NCBI RefSeq assembly: GCF_000383975.1
Contig: NZ_KB913017.1
Location: 3,262,265 to 3,326,264 of the forward strand
DNA: 64,000 bases
Reading direction: 5' to 3'
Origin: Natronorubrum tibetense GA33
GTDB lineage: Archaea > Halobacteriota > Halobacteria > Halobacteriales > Natrialbaceae
Shown here one piece after another: positions 1-9,068 of the stretch. The notes under the pieces are model-generated. The model was given only the letters and a program-made list of their open reading frames with translations, was not told the origin of the DNA and made no database searches. Each line of letters begins with the position of its first letter. The stretch's first letter is position 1. The position numbers were made by a program, and so were the translations under genes.

Positions 1-1203
1 GCTTGGAAGCCACCAGTTGTCGCGGCCTAGCCTGGCCTCGGTACTTGATTCTCTGGTTCGTTTGAACGACTCTCCGATAGACATGGCCCCCAACGCGTAG
101 AAACCGATGATTCCGAGGGTCCAAACGGTTATTCCCTCGGCGTCAAACTGGGAGAAGAAGGCAAGCAAACCGACCGTACCTCCTGACAAGACCACTGTCG
201 GTACAATCCAGAATCTGGGTAACGGTGTGACAGTAATTCTTTTTTTGCCGGTTACGAACCGCTCCTGTTCGTCTCGCCGATAACTGGTCAGGAATGCGGG
301 CATCCTATCTAAAACCCGAAGCCAGAACCAGAGGCCGTACACCGCATAGAGAATGACGGATAAGCTAACGATGATATGTGCATCGGTTGGTACTGTCCCT
401 TCTGACAGTACCTTCCCGAAAGCGAACATCGTCTCGCGCTCAAGTGAGAACGGTGTCACAGCCAACAAAAGCCCAACGAGAACCATGAAGACTGTCATCA
501 TCCCTTTCAGTGGTGTCGTAAGGACTGAGCCGAACGTGGTGAACAACGTGTCCAACAAATCGGTCTTAATCCGCGGTCCTTCGGGAAGTAATGCTACTCG
601 CCGGGCGATCATATCGTACGTGGCGACACCGACTACGAGGACCTCGAGTATTGGAAACTGTTGCTCGGCGACGCTTATTGCTAAAATTGTGAAACAGACA
701 AACAGCATTACCATTCCACCGATGAGCAGCGAAATAGCACCCGTATTCGCTCCTGCTGGTGGTTGATCCATAGTGCCGGTATTTGCTATCAGAATCTGGC
801 TGAACATCTGCTGAGGTTCACTCTGGTTGTCTATTGCCTTGGACCACGCGTAAACGATCCCAGTCAACAGTAACCATGTCGTGAGTGATAGAATAACAAG
901 TAATAACAGCGTGTTTGGCGTCGGATCGCGACTCCAAAATAAAAACCCGCTAATCACAATGCCCGTAACAAGAGCCCAGAACGGCGACCACTTTGAACTA
1001 TCATTTTTGGTAAAATAGTTCGGTGTTTGATATACGACATAGGCATACAGGACAAGTTGAAGAACTCCCATCAGTACGTCGGGTAGCCAGTCCAGCCAAA
1101 AGAGCGCCAGCACCACTGGGGCCGAATCCAACAATATCAGTATACCTGCGAGTATGCCGGCAATTGCTGAGGGCCTGACTCGTGTCAATTGTATCCTACT
1201 CAT
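1..1203 (-). CDS. Polytopic membrane protein, C-terminus cut by the window edge
   Basis: The reading frame is open from an ATG at 1203 to the left edge, giving 401 residues with no stop, so the C-terminus is missing. I count about nine hydrophobic segments, near residues 10-30, 35-55, 67-85, 90-115, 145-170, 215-240, 260-285, 320-345 and 350-370. They are separated by short charged loops, so this is an integral membrane protein. There is no signal peptide distinct from the first helix and I recognise no catalytic motif. A TATA-like TTTAAA lies near 1239-1244, about 36-41 bases before the ATG. The function is unknown; transporter-like or stress-associated roles are possible but unsupported. 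Confidence 0.8.
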   Translation of the reverse strand, partial: MSRIQLTRVRPSAIAGILAGILILLDSAPVVLALFWLDWLPDVLMGVLQLVLYAYVVYQTPNYFTKNDSSKWSPFWALVTGIVISGFLFWSRDPTPNTLLLLVILSLTTWLLLTGIVYAWSKAIDNQSEPQQMFSQILIANTGTMDQPPAGANTGAISLLIGGMVMLFVCFTILAISVAEQQFPILEVLVVGVATYDMIARRVALLPEGPRIKTDLLDTLFTTFGSVLTTPLKGMMTVFMVLVGLLLAVTPFSLERETMFAFGKVLSEGTVPTDAHIIVSLSVILYAVYGLWFWLRVLDRMPAFLTSYRRDEQERFVTGKKRITVTPLPRFWIVPTVVLSGGTVGLLAFFSQFDAEGITVWTLGIIGFYALGAMSIGESFKRTRESSTEARLGRDNWWLPS

Positions 1204-1396
1204 ATCATAACACGGCGCTTGACGTATGTCGATATCATAATTATCATTTAAATATCTTTTCAAGGTTATACTTACCCTCTTCGCGATTGCGCCCAGACAA
1301 TTCCCTCGAGGCCGAAACACGCGCTGAAACGCCGATAAAACCGCAATCCCGGGCCGATACGGGCATCAGGCAGGAATAGCGACAGAGACGTATTTC

Positions 1397-1636
1397 CTAG
1401 TCTGTACCTTCGGTTTCCGGGTGGTCGTATCGATTGAACCGGTACTTGCCTGTCCGAATCACCTAGTACCGGCCGTCAAACTCGAGAAGATCCTCGTTGG
1501 TGACCGCCTCCGAAAGGAGATCCGGGATCTCCGTATCGGTGATGCCGTGATCAGATGCCAAGTCCATGATTTCCTCGACGGTAGCTCCCGGGTTCTCCGC
1601 CACGACCTCCAGGATCTGGTCATATTCCTCCGTCAT
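1397..1636 (-). pseudogene. Small helical (winged-helix-like) protein gene with an in-frame TAG
   Basis: An ATG at 1636 opens 57 codons rich in Glu/Asp, with the helix pattern of a small DNA-binding or phage-type wHTH protein (starts MTEEYDQILEVVAEN). A TAG stop sits at 1463-1465. The same frame then continues without a gap for 21 coding-like codons (VIRTGKYRF, then RYDHPET) to a TAG at 1397-1399. Tyr-stop-Val-Ile-Arg is what a TGG (Trp) to TAG change would give, so I read this as a 79-residue gene with a nonsense mutation. The alternative is a real 57-residue protein followed by chance coding-like sequence. The next gene upstream ends 3 bases before this start, suggesting cotranscription. 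Confidence 0.55.
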
Positions 1637-1639
1637 AGG

Positions 1640-1780
1640 TTAAGAGATCCGGTATTGGACGATCGATTCTGTGTTACAGGCAGGACAGGTTTCGGTATCT
1701 TTGTCGACGGTGGTTCCGCAGCGCCGGCACTCGTACACGACCTCTTCCTGGTTGTCCGGGATAGCAGCCGTTCTACACAT
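1640..1780 (-). CDS. 46-residue zinc-ribbon protein
   Basis: The gene runs from an ATG at 1780 to a TAA at 1640-1642. The product has two CxxC knuckles (YECRRCG and TCPACN) separated by ten residues, the layout of a rubredoxin-like zinc ribbon, with little else. Such one-domain zinc ribbons are common in haloarchaea, and their partners are mostly unknown. It starts 3 bases upstream of the interrupted small helical gene and lies about 16 bases after the next zinc protein, so all three may form one transcript. Confidence 0.7.
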   Translation of the reverse strand: MCRTAAIPDNQEEVVYECRRCGTTVDKDTETCPACNTESIVQYRIS

Positions 1781-1796
1781 ATCAGGGATACAGAAA

Positions 1797-1949
1797 TCAC
1801 TCTGGGTTCACGACGTCACGGCACTCCGGGCACTCAGCGTATACTGCCGGTCCTGTCTCGCTTTCGTACTCGAGAATCACATCGGTCGTTGTGATCTCGG
1901 CCTGGCAGAACGGGCATGTACCGAGAGACGGTGGATTTGTCGTGGACAC
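1797..1949 (-). CDS. 50-residue zinc-binding protein
   Basis: I place the start at a GTG at 1949, because the longer frame upstream to 2072 has untypical composition. The 50-residue product has a CPFC pair near its N-terminus and a CPEC pair near its C-terminus, with an acidic stretch (YESETGP) between them: a split zinc ribbon. It probably binds one zinc ion. Its role is unknown. It is grouped with the two other short genes just downstream. Confidence 0.6.
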   Translation of the reverse strand: MSTTNPPSLGTCPFCQAEITTTDVILEYESETGPAVYAECPECRDVVNPE

Positions 1950-2234
1950 GAGTTGAGGAAGATGAAGTCTGATGAGGGAAGGGAGCACGTGTGACTGTGA
2001 CAGGGTGCCGTGAGCGCCTCCCTCTACAATCAGTAGCTTGTACACGGATCGGTATATAGGCGAGCCAATCAAAGTGAAACTGAAACGGGCGGAAGCAGGA
2101 GGTTATAGATCGGATTTGGAGGAATATCTATTCTGGCGGCCTCGTCAAGTGATCGGACGAGCATGATGATGGAAACTCAGCGACGATAGAAGTTAGTGGC
2201 TCTTTGCTGGAAAACGACGTCGTTCATGACGGTG

Positions 2235-2981
2235 TCACTCGCCGTCTCGACGGTGTTTCAGTTCCCACGGTGGCCGGCCCGGGTGGTTAAGCTGGTACCA
2301 CGAGCTATCCTTTGCGTCTCGAATATCGCCTGCAGGGACGTCAGCTGCATCGACAAACACGGCACTCAACTCGAGTGCTCGCCAAACCGGAGAACAGTAC
2401 GCCGTGAGCAACACCGGATGGTAGAAAAATTCGAGTAACACGCCAGCGATGAGCAAGTAATCCTGGCCAAAGGGACCGTGTTCAGGCTGACGAGCCGAAC
2501 TGGTATCGATTGAGTGTCGAAGAATTTGCGTTCCGCGAGCCCACTTGAGCCGGTCTTCGATTGACTCAGAACCGCTTGCGTTCGAAGGGTAGGTGAAAAA
2601 CCAGTATTCGTCTTTTCGTGGTGCGTATTGCTCTCGCCAGTCCCGCTCGAACAACGACATCGCATCCCCATCACAGAGAACTTTCGTCAGAGCCCACCTC
2701 GATAACGTCCCAGCCCGTGATTGGGCAGAACCGACCAGCCCGGCCAAATGTGGGTCGACCGTACTTCGATTGAGCAGTTCAGCGATGAGAAGCCAATCCT
2801 GCTCTGTCAGCTGTGTCAGATCCCCTGCACACCACTCCGGATCAACGTACCAGCGATACGCGCTCTCATCGACATGAGTCGACTCCTCTGTTACAGCTGG
2901 GTGGTTCAGCGTGTTCGCAACGTCTTGAAGGCGTGCTCGGAATTCGTCAACGGAGTCGATCTGGTGAAAGACGTTTGTCAT
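2235..2981 (-). CDS. Uncharacterised soluble protein, 248 residues
   Basis: ATG at 2981; no hydrophobic segments and no signal peptide. The protein is rich in Trp and aromatic residues (RWYVDPEW, DEYWFFTYPS, RPPWELKHR), with a helical middle around residues 70-110. I do not recognise the family. It is the last gene of a minus-strand run that starts with the two Cdc48-like ATPases: it follows the 173-residue protein by 59 bases and has the same codon character. It may be a substrate adaptor or effector working with those ATPases, but that rests on position only. Confidence 0.7.
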   Translation of the reverse strand: MTNVFHQIDSVDEFRARLQDVANTLNHPAVTEESTHVDESAYRWYVDPEWCAGDLTQLTEQDWLLIAELLNRSTVDPHLAGLVGSAQSRAGTLSRWALTKVLCDGDAMSLFERDWREQYAPRKDEYWFFTYPSNASGSESIEDRLKWARGTQILRHSIDTSSARQPEHGPFGQDYLLIAGVLLEFFYHPVLLTAYCSPVWRALELSAVFVDAADVPAGDIRDAKDSSWYQLNHPGRPPWELKHRRDGE

Positions 2982-3040
2982 GGGAATGGTATCGGATACG
3001 TTGGTTTCAGAAGCGATTCGAGGAGATTGTCTGGACGCTG

Positions 3041-3562
3041 CTAGATCGGATCAACCCCGGAGTTGACAGCGATATCGACTTCGATCTCCTCAGCAGATTT
3101 TTCGCCAGTCGCTTCGAGATCGTCCGGTTGGATCCGTAACTCCTCGTCGTCGAGGAAGTCGGTAATAATCGGCACGTGAGCAAGGGAGACAGGGGCGTGG
3201 TCGTAGAGCACCGAACTCAACGCCTCGACACACTGTCGCCGGTAGGTAGCCGCAGGTTCGACACTGTAGTACGAGAGTGAGTTGAGGACGGTCTGGGCTT
3301 CAGCAGCGGTGTTTATGGTCAGTGTCGCACCAGCACCAAGCGAGTGCGTTTCTCGAAGCCGATTGTGAAGTTGCCGCGCACGGCGGCTCTCATCGGTGTC
3401 CGGGTTCAACTCGATGATCTCGTCGCTACGATACTCAGAAAATGCCCTCTCTAAGACGACACTGGCGGAGTCATCGAGTAGTATTGCGAACGGTTCGTCG
3501 ATCGGTTCAAGGTCTCGAGTCGGTTCGTTCATTGCAGTGGGATCGTCTGGTGGGAGTGGCAT
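3041..3562 (-). CDS. Uncharacterised acidic protein, 173 residues
   Basis: An ATG at 3562 gives 173 residues; a second ATG at 3532 (residue 11, MNEPTRDLEP) is an equally possible start. The protein is soluble and predicted mostly helical, with an N-terminal segment rich in Asp/Glu and a C-terminal acidic tail. No catalytic motif is visible. It sits between the 784-residue AAA protein (121 bases upstream) and the 248-residue unknown protein (59 bases downstream) on the same strand, so it is probably part of the same operon. The family is not recognised. Confidence 0.7.
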   Translation of the reverse strand: MPLPPDDPTAMNEPTRDLEPIDEPFAILLDDSASVVLERAFSEYRSDEIIELNPDTDESRRARQLHNRLRETHSLGAGATLTINTAAEAQTVLNSLSYYSVEPAATYRRQCVEALSSVLYDHAPVSLAHVPIITDFLDDEELRIQPDDLEATGEKSAEEIEVDIAVNSGVDPI

Positions 3563-3683
3563 GTTCGTGGTCTAGGTGGTACGAGCGCTACTGTGCTGTG
3601 TCAGATGACTGGTGCCCATCTCGAATTCGGGAGTGACTGGTCGAGACAGATCCCAGTTCCTCGGGGAGCCGGACAAACGCGCT

Positions 3684-6038
3684 TCAGTCTGCCGATGCGA
3701 ATCCGCCGGTGCCAACTGACCCGCTTCCGCCGGTCAGTTCCACCAGCGCTTTTTCGAAGTGGCGCATCTCCACCACAGTCCGAATATCACTCTCGGATTC
3801 GAGCGAGTCGGTACTGATCGCCTCCTCGAGCGCGAGTGTGGCTGCGCGGTCACAGATCGCTGCTAACGTACTTCCCGAGGCACCATCTGTCTCTTTCGCA
3901 ATGGTATCCAGTTCGACATCGTCGGCGAGCGGTTTCTCGTCGGTGTGGATTTCGAGGATCCGCCAGCGGGCAGTGAGATCGGGAAGCCCAACGGTAACCC
4001 GCTCACCGAGCCGCTCCTCCCGAAGGATCGCTTCGTCGATCCGGTCAGGACGATTCGTCGCCGCGATGACGGTGATGTCACCGCGTTCAGTCACTCCGTC
4101 AAGTTCGGTGAGGAACTGACTCACGACGCGATCGCCAACTGGGCCAGTCGTCCCGCGTTCCGGGACGAGACTGTCGAACTCGTCGAAGAACAGTATCGTC
4201 GGTCCCGTTTCACGGGCCGTTTCGAACACCTCTCGGACCGCCGCTTCGGCGTCGCCGACGGCGCCGCCGATCAGCTCCGGCCCATTGACCAGCATGAAGT
4301 TCGCGTCGGTTTCGGTGGCGACGGCTTTTGCGAGCATCGTCTTCCCTGTTCCAGGCGGGCCAGCGAGGAGGACACCCGCTCGCGGCGTGATATCCATCGC
4401 GTCGAATGAGTCGGCGTACTCAATCGGGAGCACTGCCGCTTCGTGGAGGTGGTGTTTGACATCTTCGAGACCGCCGATATCGTCCCAATTTGTTTCCGGG
4501 ACGGTAACCCGGTGGTCGACGAGTCCACTCGGCTCGACGGCTTCGAGTGCTGCTTCCATATCTGTGTCCGTCACCTCGCAGTGTTCGAACCAGTCGATGA
4601 TCTGGTCGCGGTCTCGGTCAGACCACTCCGTATCGAGGAGGTAGTCGATGTCCAGATTTGCATCGGCGAGGTGACGGCTGAATGCTTCCTCTCGTGCTGC
4701 ATTGACAACGGCCGCAATGTCAGCGCCGGTGTACCCATGTGTGCGGGCAGCGATCGCATCGAGATCGACGTCGTCTGCCAGCGGGACGTCCCTGGTGTGG
4801 ACGGCGAAGATTTCCTCGCGGCCCTCCTTCGAGGGAGTTCCGACTTCGATGGTCGTGCCGAGTCGCCCCGGCCGGCGCAACGCCGGGTCGATCTGCTCGG
4901 CGTTGTTCGTCGATCCGATGACGATGATGTCGTCGTTCTCCTCGAGGCCGTCCATAACGGAGAGGAGCTGGCCGACGACCCGTCGTTCGGTTGTGTCAGT
5001 CGGTGAGTCGGTCCGAACTTGGCCGAGGCTGTCGAGTTCATCGAAATAGATGATACTCGGGGCGTTCGTCCGTGCGTCCTCGAATAGGTCCCGAACGCGG
5101 CGCTCGGCTTCGCCGTACCACTTGCTCATCACTTCGGGGCCGTTGACCCGGTAGAAGGCGGCATCCGTTTCGTTTGCCAGTGCCTTCGCTAACAGCGTTT
5201 TGCCAGTCCCGGGCGGGCCACGCAGAAGGATCCCCAACGACTGGTCGTCACCGAGGACCGACTTGAGTTCGGGGAACGCGAACGGAAGTTCAGTGACTTC
5301 CCGGAATTGGTCGATGATATCGTCGAGACCCCCGATGTCATCATATGAGACGTCAGCGATCTCGTCGTTGCTGACACGGAACTCGTTGGTGGCCGCGGTA
5401 TCCGCCCTGTCGTCGTTACCGGTCGGTTCGTCGCCGTCATCGGTGGTTACACTCGACTGTTCGTCCGAGTTCGAGTCAGATCCGGGTCGGTACTCGGAAA
5501 CGATCTCGTGGTCGCCACGATTTGTCGAGTACGGGGCTCCGGGACCGTCGTTATGGGTGACGAACTCAAGAGTCGTCGTCGCGGTGATGGAGACAACTGA
5601 TCCCGGGAAGGTGCCGACGATGTTGGCTACATCGGTGGACCGATCGATAGCGTCGATGTCGACCAAGACCGTTTTCGATGCGAAGACCGGCCGACCGAGC
5701 AACGCGTCACGAAGCTCCGTATAGGCGGCCGACGTGTCAGCGAGCGACGGCGGAACGCGGACAGTAACGCGACTGGCTGGCGATGCTGGGATCGGTGTGA
5801 CATGGACCGTTGCACCGCCCGTGATGCTGAGTGCGTTCCGGTCGGACCGATCGAGTGCGACGATTCCCTCCGGGTCTCCCTCGATTCGCGTCAGACGCAG
5901 GAGGAGGTCTCGGTCATCGACCCCGACCGAGACAGCGTCACCGACGGAGCAGCCGAGTTCGGTGTAAATGTCGTCGCTAACGGCGGCGATGCCTTCAGCG
6001 TGCAGTTCCGGGTTGAGTTTTGCGACGGTGGCTTGCAT
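3684..6038 (-). CDS. Cdc48/VAT-like tandem AAA ATPase, 784 residues
   Basis: This is a Cdc48/p97-type unfoldase: an N-domain followed by two AAA modules that use ATP to pull on protein substrates. Residues about 1-85 match the double-psi barrel N-domain of archaeal Cdc48, followed by a variable acidic linker around residues 165-215. The D1 module has GPPGTGKT near 274-281, IIYFDELDS near 326-334 and the sensor STNNAEQIDPALRRPGRLG. The D2 module has GPPGTGKT near 560 and ILFFDEFDS near 613. Both Walker A and B motifs are intact. The length is normal for the family, but the N-domain is divergent and the neighbours are unknown proteins, so it is more likely an accessory paralogue than the housekeeping copy. 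It follows the other AAA gene by 66 bases. Confidence 0.88.
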   Translation of the reverse strand: MQATVAKLNPELHAEGIAAVSDDIYTELGCSVGDAVSVGVDDRDLLLRLTRIEGDPEGIVALDRSDRNALSITGGATVHVTPIPASPASRVTVRVPPSLADTSAAYTELRDALLGRPVFASKTVLVDIDAIDRSTDVANIVGTFPGSVVSITATTTLEFVTHNDGPGAPYSTNRGDHEIVSEYRPGSDSNSDEQSSVTTDDGDEPTGNDDRADTAATNEFRVSNDEIADVSYDDIGGLDDIIDQFREVTELPFAFPELKSVLGDDQSLGILLRGPPGTGKTLLAKALANETDAAFYRVNGPEVMSKWYGEAERRVRDLFEDARTNAPSIIYFDELDSLGQVRTDSPTDTTERRVVGQLLSVMDGLEENDDIIVIGSTNNAEQIDPALRRPGRLGTTIEVGTPSKEGREEIFAVHTRDVPLADDVDLDAIAARTHGYTGADIAAVVNAAREEAFSRHLADANLDIDYLLDTEWSDRDRDQIIDWFEHCEVTDTDMEAALEAVEPSGLVDHRVTVPETNWDDIGGLEDVKHHLHEAAVLPIEYADSFDAMDITPRAGVLLAGPPGTGKTMLAKAVATETDANFMLVNGPELIGGAVGDAEAAVREVFETARETGPTILFFDEFDSLVPERGTTGPVGDRVVSQFLTELDGVTERGDITVIAATNRPDRIDEAILREERLGERVTVGLPDLTARWRILEIHTDEKPLADDVELDTIAKETDGASGSTLAAICDRAATLALEEAISTDSLESESDIRTVVEMRHFEKALVELTGGSGSVGTGGFASAD

Positions 6039-6104
6039 GGGTGGACAGTGGAGATCTCGAATTCCGTGGTTCGGACTCAGTACCCCGTCAGCGACTGCTA
6101 GCGG

Positions 6105-7775
6105 TTAGTAGAACCCGTCCCGACCCGAGTCTTCGGCGCTAACCGCGGTATCGTCCGTGTCAGTCGGGTAGTCTTCGAGTGCAGCCAGGATATCGTCGCG
6201 ACGGACCTCAAGGTCGCCGTCGCTGCCGCCATCGTCGGCGACCCGGCACATTGCGTACCAGCGGAGGGCATGGTCACAGACACCAGTCATGGTGGCTGCG
6301 GGGACGCCGTCGTCGAACTGGGCGGCGATCCATTCAGCGGTGACGTCATCGGCGAAGGGATAGTCACCGGCGTGGGAATCGATGATGGCCTGGGCGGTTT
6401 CGCTGTCGGGCACCGGGACGTGGATGTGGCGTTCGATCCGCCCTGGCCGCAGCACGGCGTCGTCGAGGACGTGCGGGCGGTTGGTCGCACCGATGACAAG
6501 TACGTCACCGGTGTCCTTGAACCCGTCCAGTTCCGCTAGCAACGTATTGATGAAGTCGACCTCGAAGGAGGCGTGAACGTTGTTGCGGTCGGGTGCGAGC
6601 GCGTCGATTTCGTCGAAGAAAACGACGCTGGGGGCGTTCTCACGGGCGGACTCGAAGACCTGCCGGATGTTCTTTTCCGTACTCCCGACCAGCGAGTCTT
6701 GGAGTTCTGGCCCTTCGACCGAGATGAACGCCCGGTCGTATTCGTTCGCGACAGCCTTCGCCAGCATGGTCTTGCCGTTGCCTGGCGGCCCGTAGAGGAG
6801 GACGCCAGCGGTGTCGAGGCCACACTCCTCGTAGGTGTCAGGGAATTGCTGAGGGTACTCGATAGCCGCCTGAAGCTCGGCTTTCACCTCCTCGAGGCCA
6901 CCGATATCGTCGAAGCTCACGTCGGTGTCCTCGACGAACCGGTCGTTCGACGGCTGTGACGGTTGCAGCCCGAACCTGGACTGGGGTTTGGACTCGGCGG
7001 TCACCGACAGGCTTTCGACGAGCGTCTCCGTCCGAACCGTCTCCACATCGGGTGTGACGGCCACGCTCTGGAACGCGTGTTTGGTACCGGTCCGCAGTTC
7101 CAGGGCGGACAGTCCGTCAGTGGCCCCACGGAGGGCTTCATCGGTGGTGTCGACGGTCGCGTCGATATCGCCCTTGGCAGCGAACTCCTGGAGATACGTC
7201 TCGAGGAGTGCACACGCCCGCTCCGTGTCGGGCTGGCCGACCTCGATAGCGGCTTCGAACGGCATCGAGGCCGAGCTGAACGAGTCAAAGGTCGTCGTCG
7301 CGATGACGAGGACCCGGGCATCGGTTTGCTCGATGCGTCCGAATTCGGCTCGGAGCGTACTGAGCAGGTCGTCTCTATGGTACTGGTTGAACTGGTCGAG
7401 GACGAGGACACTCGGGGCGGTCGCGATGGCGTCGCGAACGGCCTGGCCTACGATTTCAGTGGCATCCCCAGGTGTGTTCTGGAAATGTTGCAACCACCCG
7501 ATAGCGAACCCTTCTGCGGCCAGTTCACTACAGATGGCATCGACGAAGAGGGTCTTCCCGTTCCCACTGGGTCCGTGAACGAGCAAGCTGGTGGTCGTGA
7601 TCCCAGTATCGGCCGCAAGCGGTTCGATAATGTTCCGCGCGAAGGCTTTCGCATCATCGAGTCCGACGACATCCTCCAGCGAGGTTTCCGGGGTCGAATC
7701 GAACGTAAGGTCGAGGTCGACGTTAGCGGGCTCGTTATCCACCGTCGTGGGCTCAGGGGTGAAGTATTCGGACAT
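6105..7775 (-). CDS. Tandem AAA ATPase with one degenerate module, 556 residues
   Basis: This is a two-module AAA protein without a Cdc48 N-domain. The first module (residues about 30-230) has an intact-looking Walker A (GPSGNGKT, about 67-74) but a Walker B in which the catalytic Glu is replaced (VLVLDQFNQY), so it may bind but not hydrolyse ATP. The second module (about 285-520) is canonical, with GPPGNGKT near 329-336, FFDEIDAL near 383-390 and GATNRPHVLDDAVLRPGRIE. It is the first gene of the minus-strand cluster and precedes the 784-residue Cdc48-like ATPase. The two may form a hetero-oligomer or work in sequence; this is inferred from adjacency. A palindrome upstream may regulate it. 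Confidence 0.85.
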   Translation of the reverse strand: MSEYFTPEPTTVDNEPANVDLDLTFDSTPETSLEDVVGLDDAKAFARNIIEPLAADTGITTTSLLVHGPSGNGKTLFVDAICSELAAEGFAIGWLQHFQNTPGDATEIVGQAVRDAIATAPSVLVLDQFNQYHRDDLLSTLRAEFGRIEQTDARVLVIATTTFDSFSSASMPFEAAIEVGQPDTERACALLETYLQEFAAKGDIDATVDTTDEALRGATDGLSALELRTGTKHAFQSVAVTPDVETVRTETLVESLSVTAESKPQSRFGLQPSQPSNDRFVEDTDVSFDDIGGLEEVKAELQAAIEYPQQFPDTYEECGLDTAGVLLYGPPGNGKTMLAKAVANEYDRAFISVEGPELQDSLVGSTEKNIRQVFESARENAPSVVFFDEIDALAPDRNNVHASFEVDFINTLLAELDGFKDTGDVLVIGATNRPHVLDDAVLRPGRIERHIHVPVPDSETAQAIIDSHAGDYPFADDVTAEWIAAQFDDGVPAATMTGVCDHALRWYAMCRVADDGGSDGDLEVRRDDILAALEDYPTDTDDTAVSAEDSGRDGFY

Positions 7776-7829
7776 GTATTTGGGCGCTGGCCGCGGTATG
7801 GTTTGCGGGCGGTTCGTCGCAGTAGATAC

Positions 7830-7849
7830 TATGTGGGTATACCTACATA
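7830..7849. promoter_or_regulatory. Operator-like palindrome upstream of the AAA cluster
   Basis: A 20-bp inverted repeat with half-sites TATGTGGGTA and TACCTACATA is centred between 7839 and 7840. Nine of ten base pairs match; the exception is a G/T pair. It lies 55-75 bases upstream of the first AAA start codon, next to an AT-rich stretch (7844-7856) that could hold the minus-strand TATA box. This position suits a dimeric repressor or activator site. No regulator gene is adjacent, so the binding protein is unknown. Confidence 0.45.
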
Positions 7850-8102
7850 ATACTTTGGGAAAGCGGGTCTGCGAATACGGCTTTTTAGATTTTCTCTGAA
7901 CTGCTAGATCAGGACCTTTGTGCGGGCGGGTGAAGATGGTCGGTCAGGTGCGTATTCACTCAACGACATTCGCGCTATAAAAGTAGGGAAGCAGACACAA
8001 AAAACCAGTAACCGTTCGGTTAGCTATCAGTAGTAGGTAATACGGTTGCTTTATTCAGAGTTAGGTGTGAAACCCACGGCAAGTATAGGGCGAGCAAGTA
8101 AC
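7850..8102. other. Intergenic stretch with no gene seen
   Basis: Between the AAA cluster promoter and the end of the Nudix-like gene I find no credible reading frame, RNA gene or repeat. The region is AT-rich in parts and separates two minus-strand units, so it probably holds the transcription terminator of the Nudix gene on the minus strand. Confidence 0.4.
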
Positions 8103-9044
8103 TTATTTTTCCCTCTTGATTGTCCCCGTAGTTACCTCAAAGCCAGATTCTTCAACAATGGATTGGAACCATGCCGGTCCATATTTTTGTCTTCCGGTAA
8201 GAGCTAACAGCAATGGAGTCTTTGGTGCTAATGGTGTTGTGGTATATCTCGCCTCCTCTAGGTATGAAGAGACTTCAGATTGAACACTACCCTCAACGAT
8301 TATGGATTCGATAGCCCTCTTGTCTGAAAATGGGACAGAAAACAGTTCTTCGAACTCCCAGCTATCCTCTGCCCCTCTTGCCCGGCAAAGAATCTCGGAT
8401 GGGGGAGCCTCAACTCTTGCCACTGAGAGAACAGCAGGATTGATAGCGATTCCATCCGTTTCTTCGGAAAACACACCAAGGCAATTAATGTCCTCAACGA
8501 GGTCCAGAATAGCAAGTTCCTCTTTGACTTCGCGCCTGATAATCTGGTCAAACGGGCATATCCCATTTGAATGAGTCGTGTCGTGCGTTGTGTCTAGATA
8601 GCCACTCCCGGGGGAATCAATCCAATAGCCGCCTTCGATTGGCTTTCTTCCAAGAAGTACTTCATTTTCAGAGACAATCGCGAGATGGCTAGCGGTGGCA
8701 TGGAGATGGCGCTGTAAGAATGCCCGCTGTTCAGTTGTCAACTTAATCTCCCTTGCCACGGTTGCGTTACGGAGCGAAAGCCACAAAACGTAATATGTAC
8801 GGAAAGGTACATGCCCGAACTCCAAAGTGTAGCCACCATCAGCGATACCCGTTAGATTTAGTATGTCACTGTCGTGAAGCCTCGGACGCTTCTCAAGCAG
8901 TTGACTCCAGACAATTTTGATTTGTTCATCAAGAGTAGGGGGCACTTCACAGTTGTTTGTTGGGTCAAACTCTCCATGTAATGTCTTCGGATAGATCCCC
9001 TCCGGCCCGTAGTCAGCGTACTTTCGGTATCTCTTATCACTCAT
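8103..9044 (-). CDS. Nudix-like hydrolase or sensor protein, 313 residues
   Basis: ATG at 9044. The C-terminal half contains REVKEELAI (residues about 171-179), the core helix of the Nudix box that binds the divalent metals. An upstream glycine loop (GGYWIDSPGSGYL, about 138-150) is a plausible start of the box, but the spacing is longer than the classical 23-residue motif, so this is an atypical member. Nudix proteins cleave nucleoside diphosphates linked to another group, or sense such nucleotides. The N-terminal 120 residues are unrecognised and may hold a separate domain. It is the second gene of a pair, starting 24 bases after the two-helix membrane protein. A membrane effector beside a nucleotide-handling protein is an arrangement seen in nucleotide-signalling defence systems, but no synthase is visible here. 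Confidence 0.6.
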   Translation of the reverse strand: MSDKRYRKYADYGPEGIYPKTLHGEFDPTNNCEVPPTLDEQIKIVWSQLLEKRPRLHDSDILNLTGIADGGYTLEFGHVPFRTYYVLWLSLRNATVAREIKLTTEQRAFLQRHLHATASHLAIVSENEVLLGRKPIEGGYWIDSPGSGYLDTTHDTTHSNGICPFDQIIRREVKEELAILDLVEDINCLGVFSEETDGIAINPAVLSVARVEAPPSEILCRARGAEDSWEFEELFSVPFSDKRAIESIIVEGSVQSEVSSYLEEARYTTTPLAPKTPLLLALTGRQKYGPAWFQSIVEESGFEVTTGTIKREK

Positions 9045-9068
9045 CGGTGGTTACTTTTATTAAACCAA

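Noticed and set aside
353-766. 137-codon plus-strand frame
   Set aside because: It is antisense to the membrane-protein gene and is a Ser/Thr/Asn-rich shadow.
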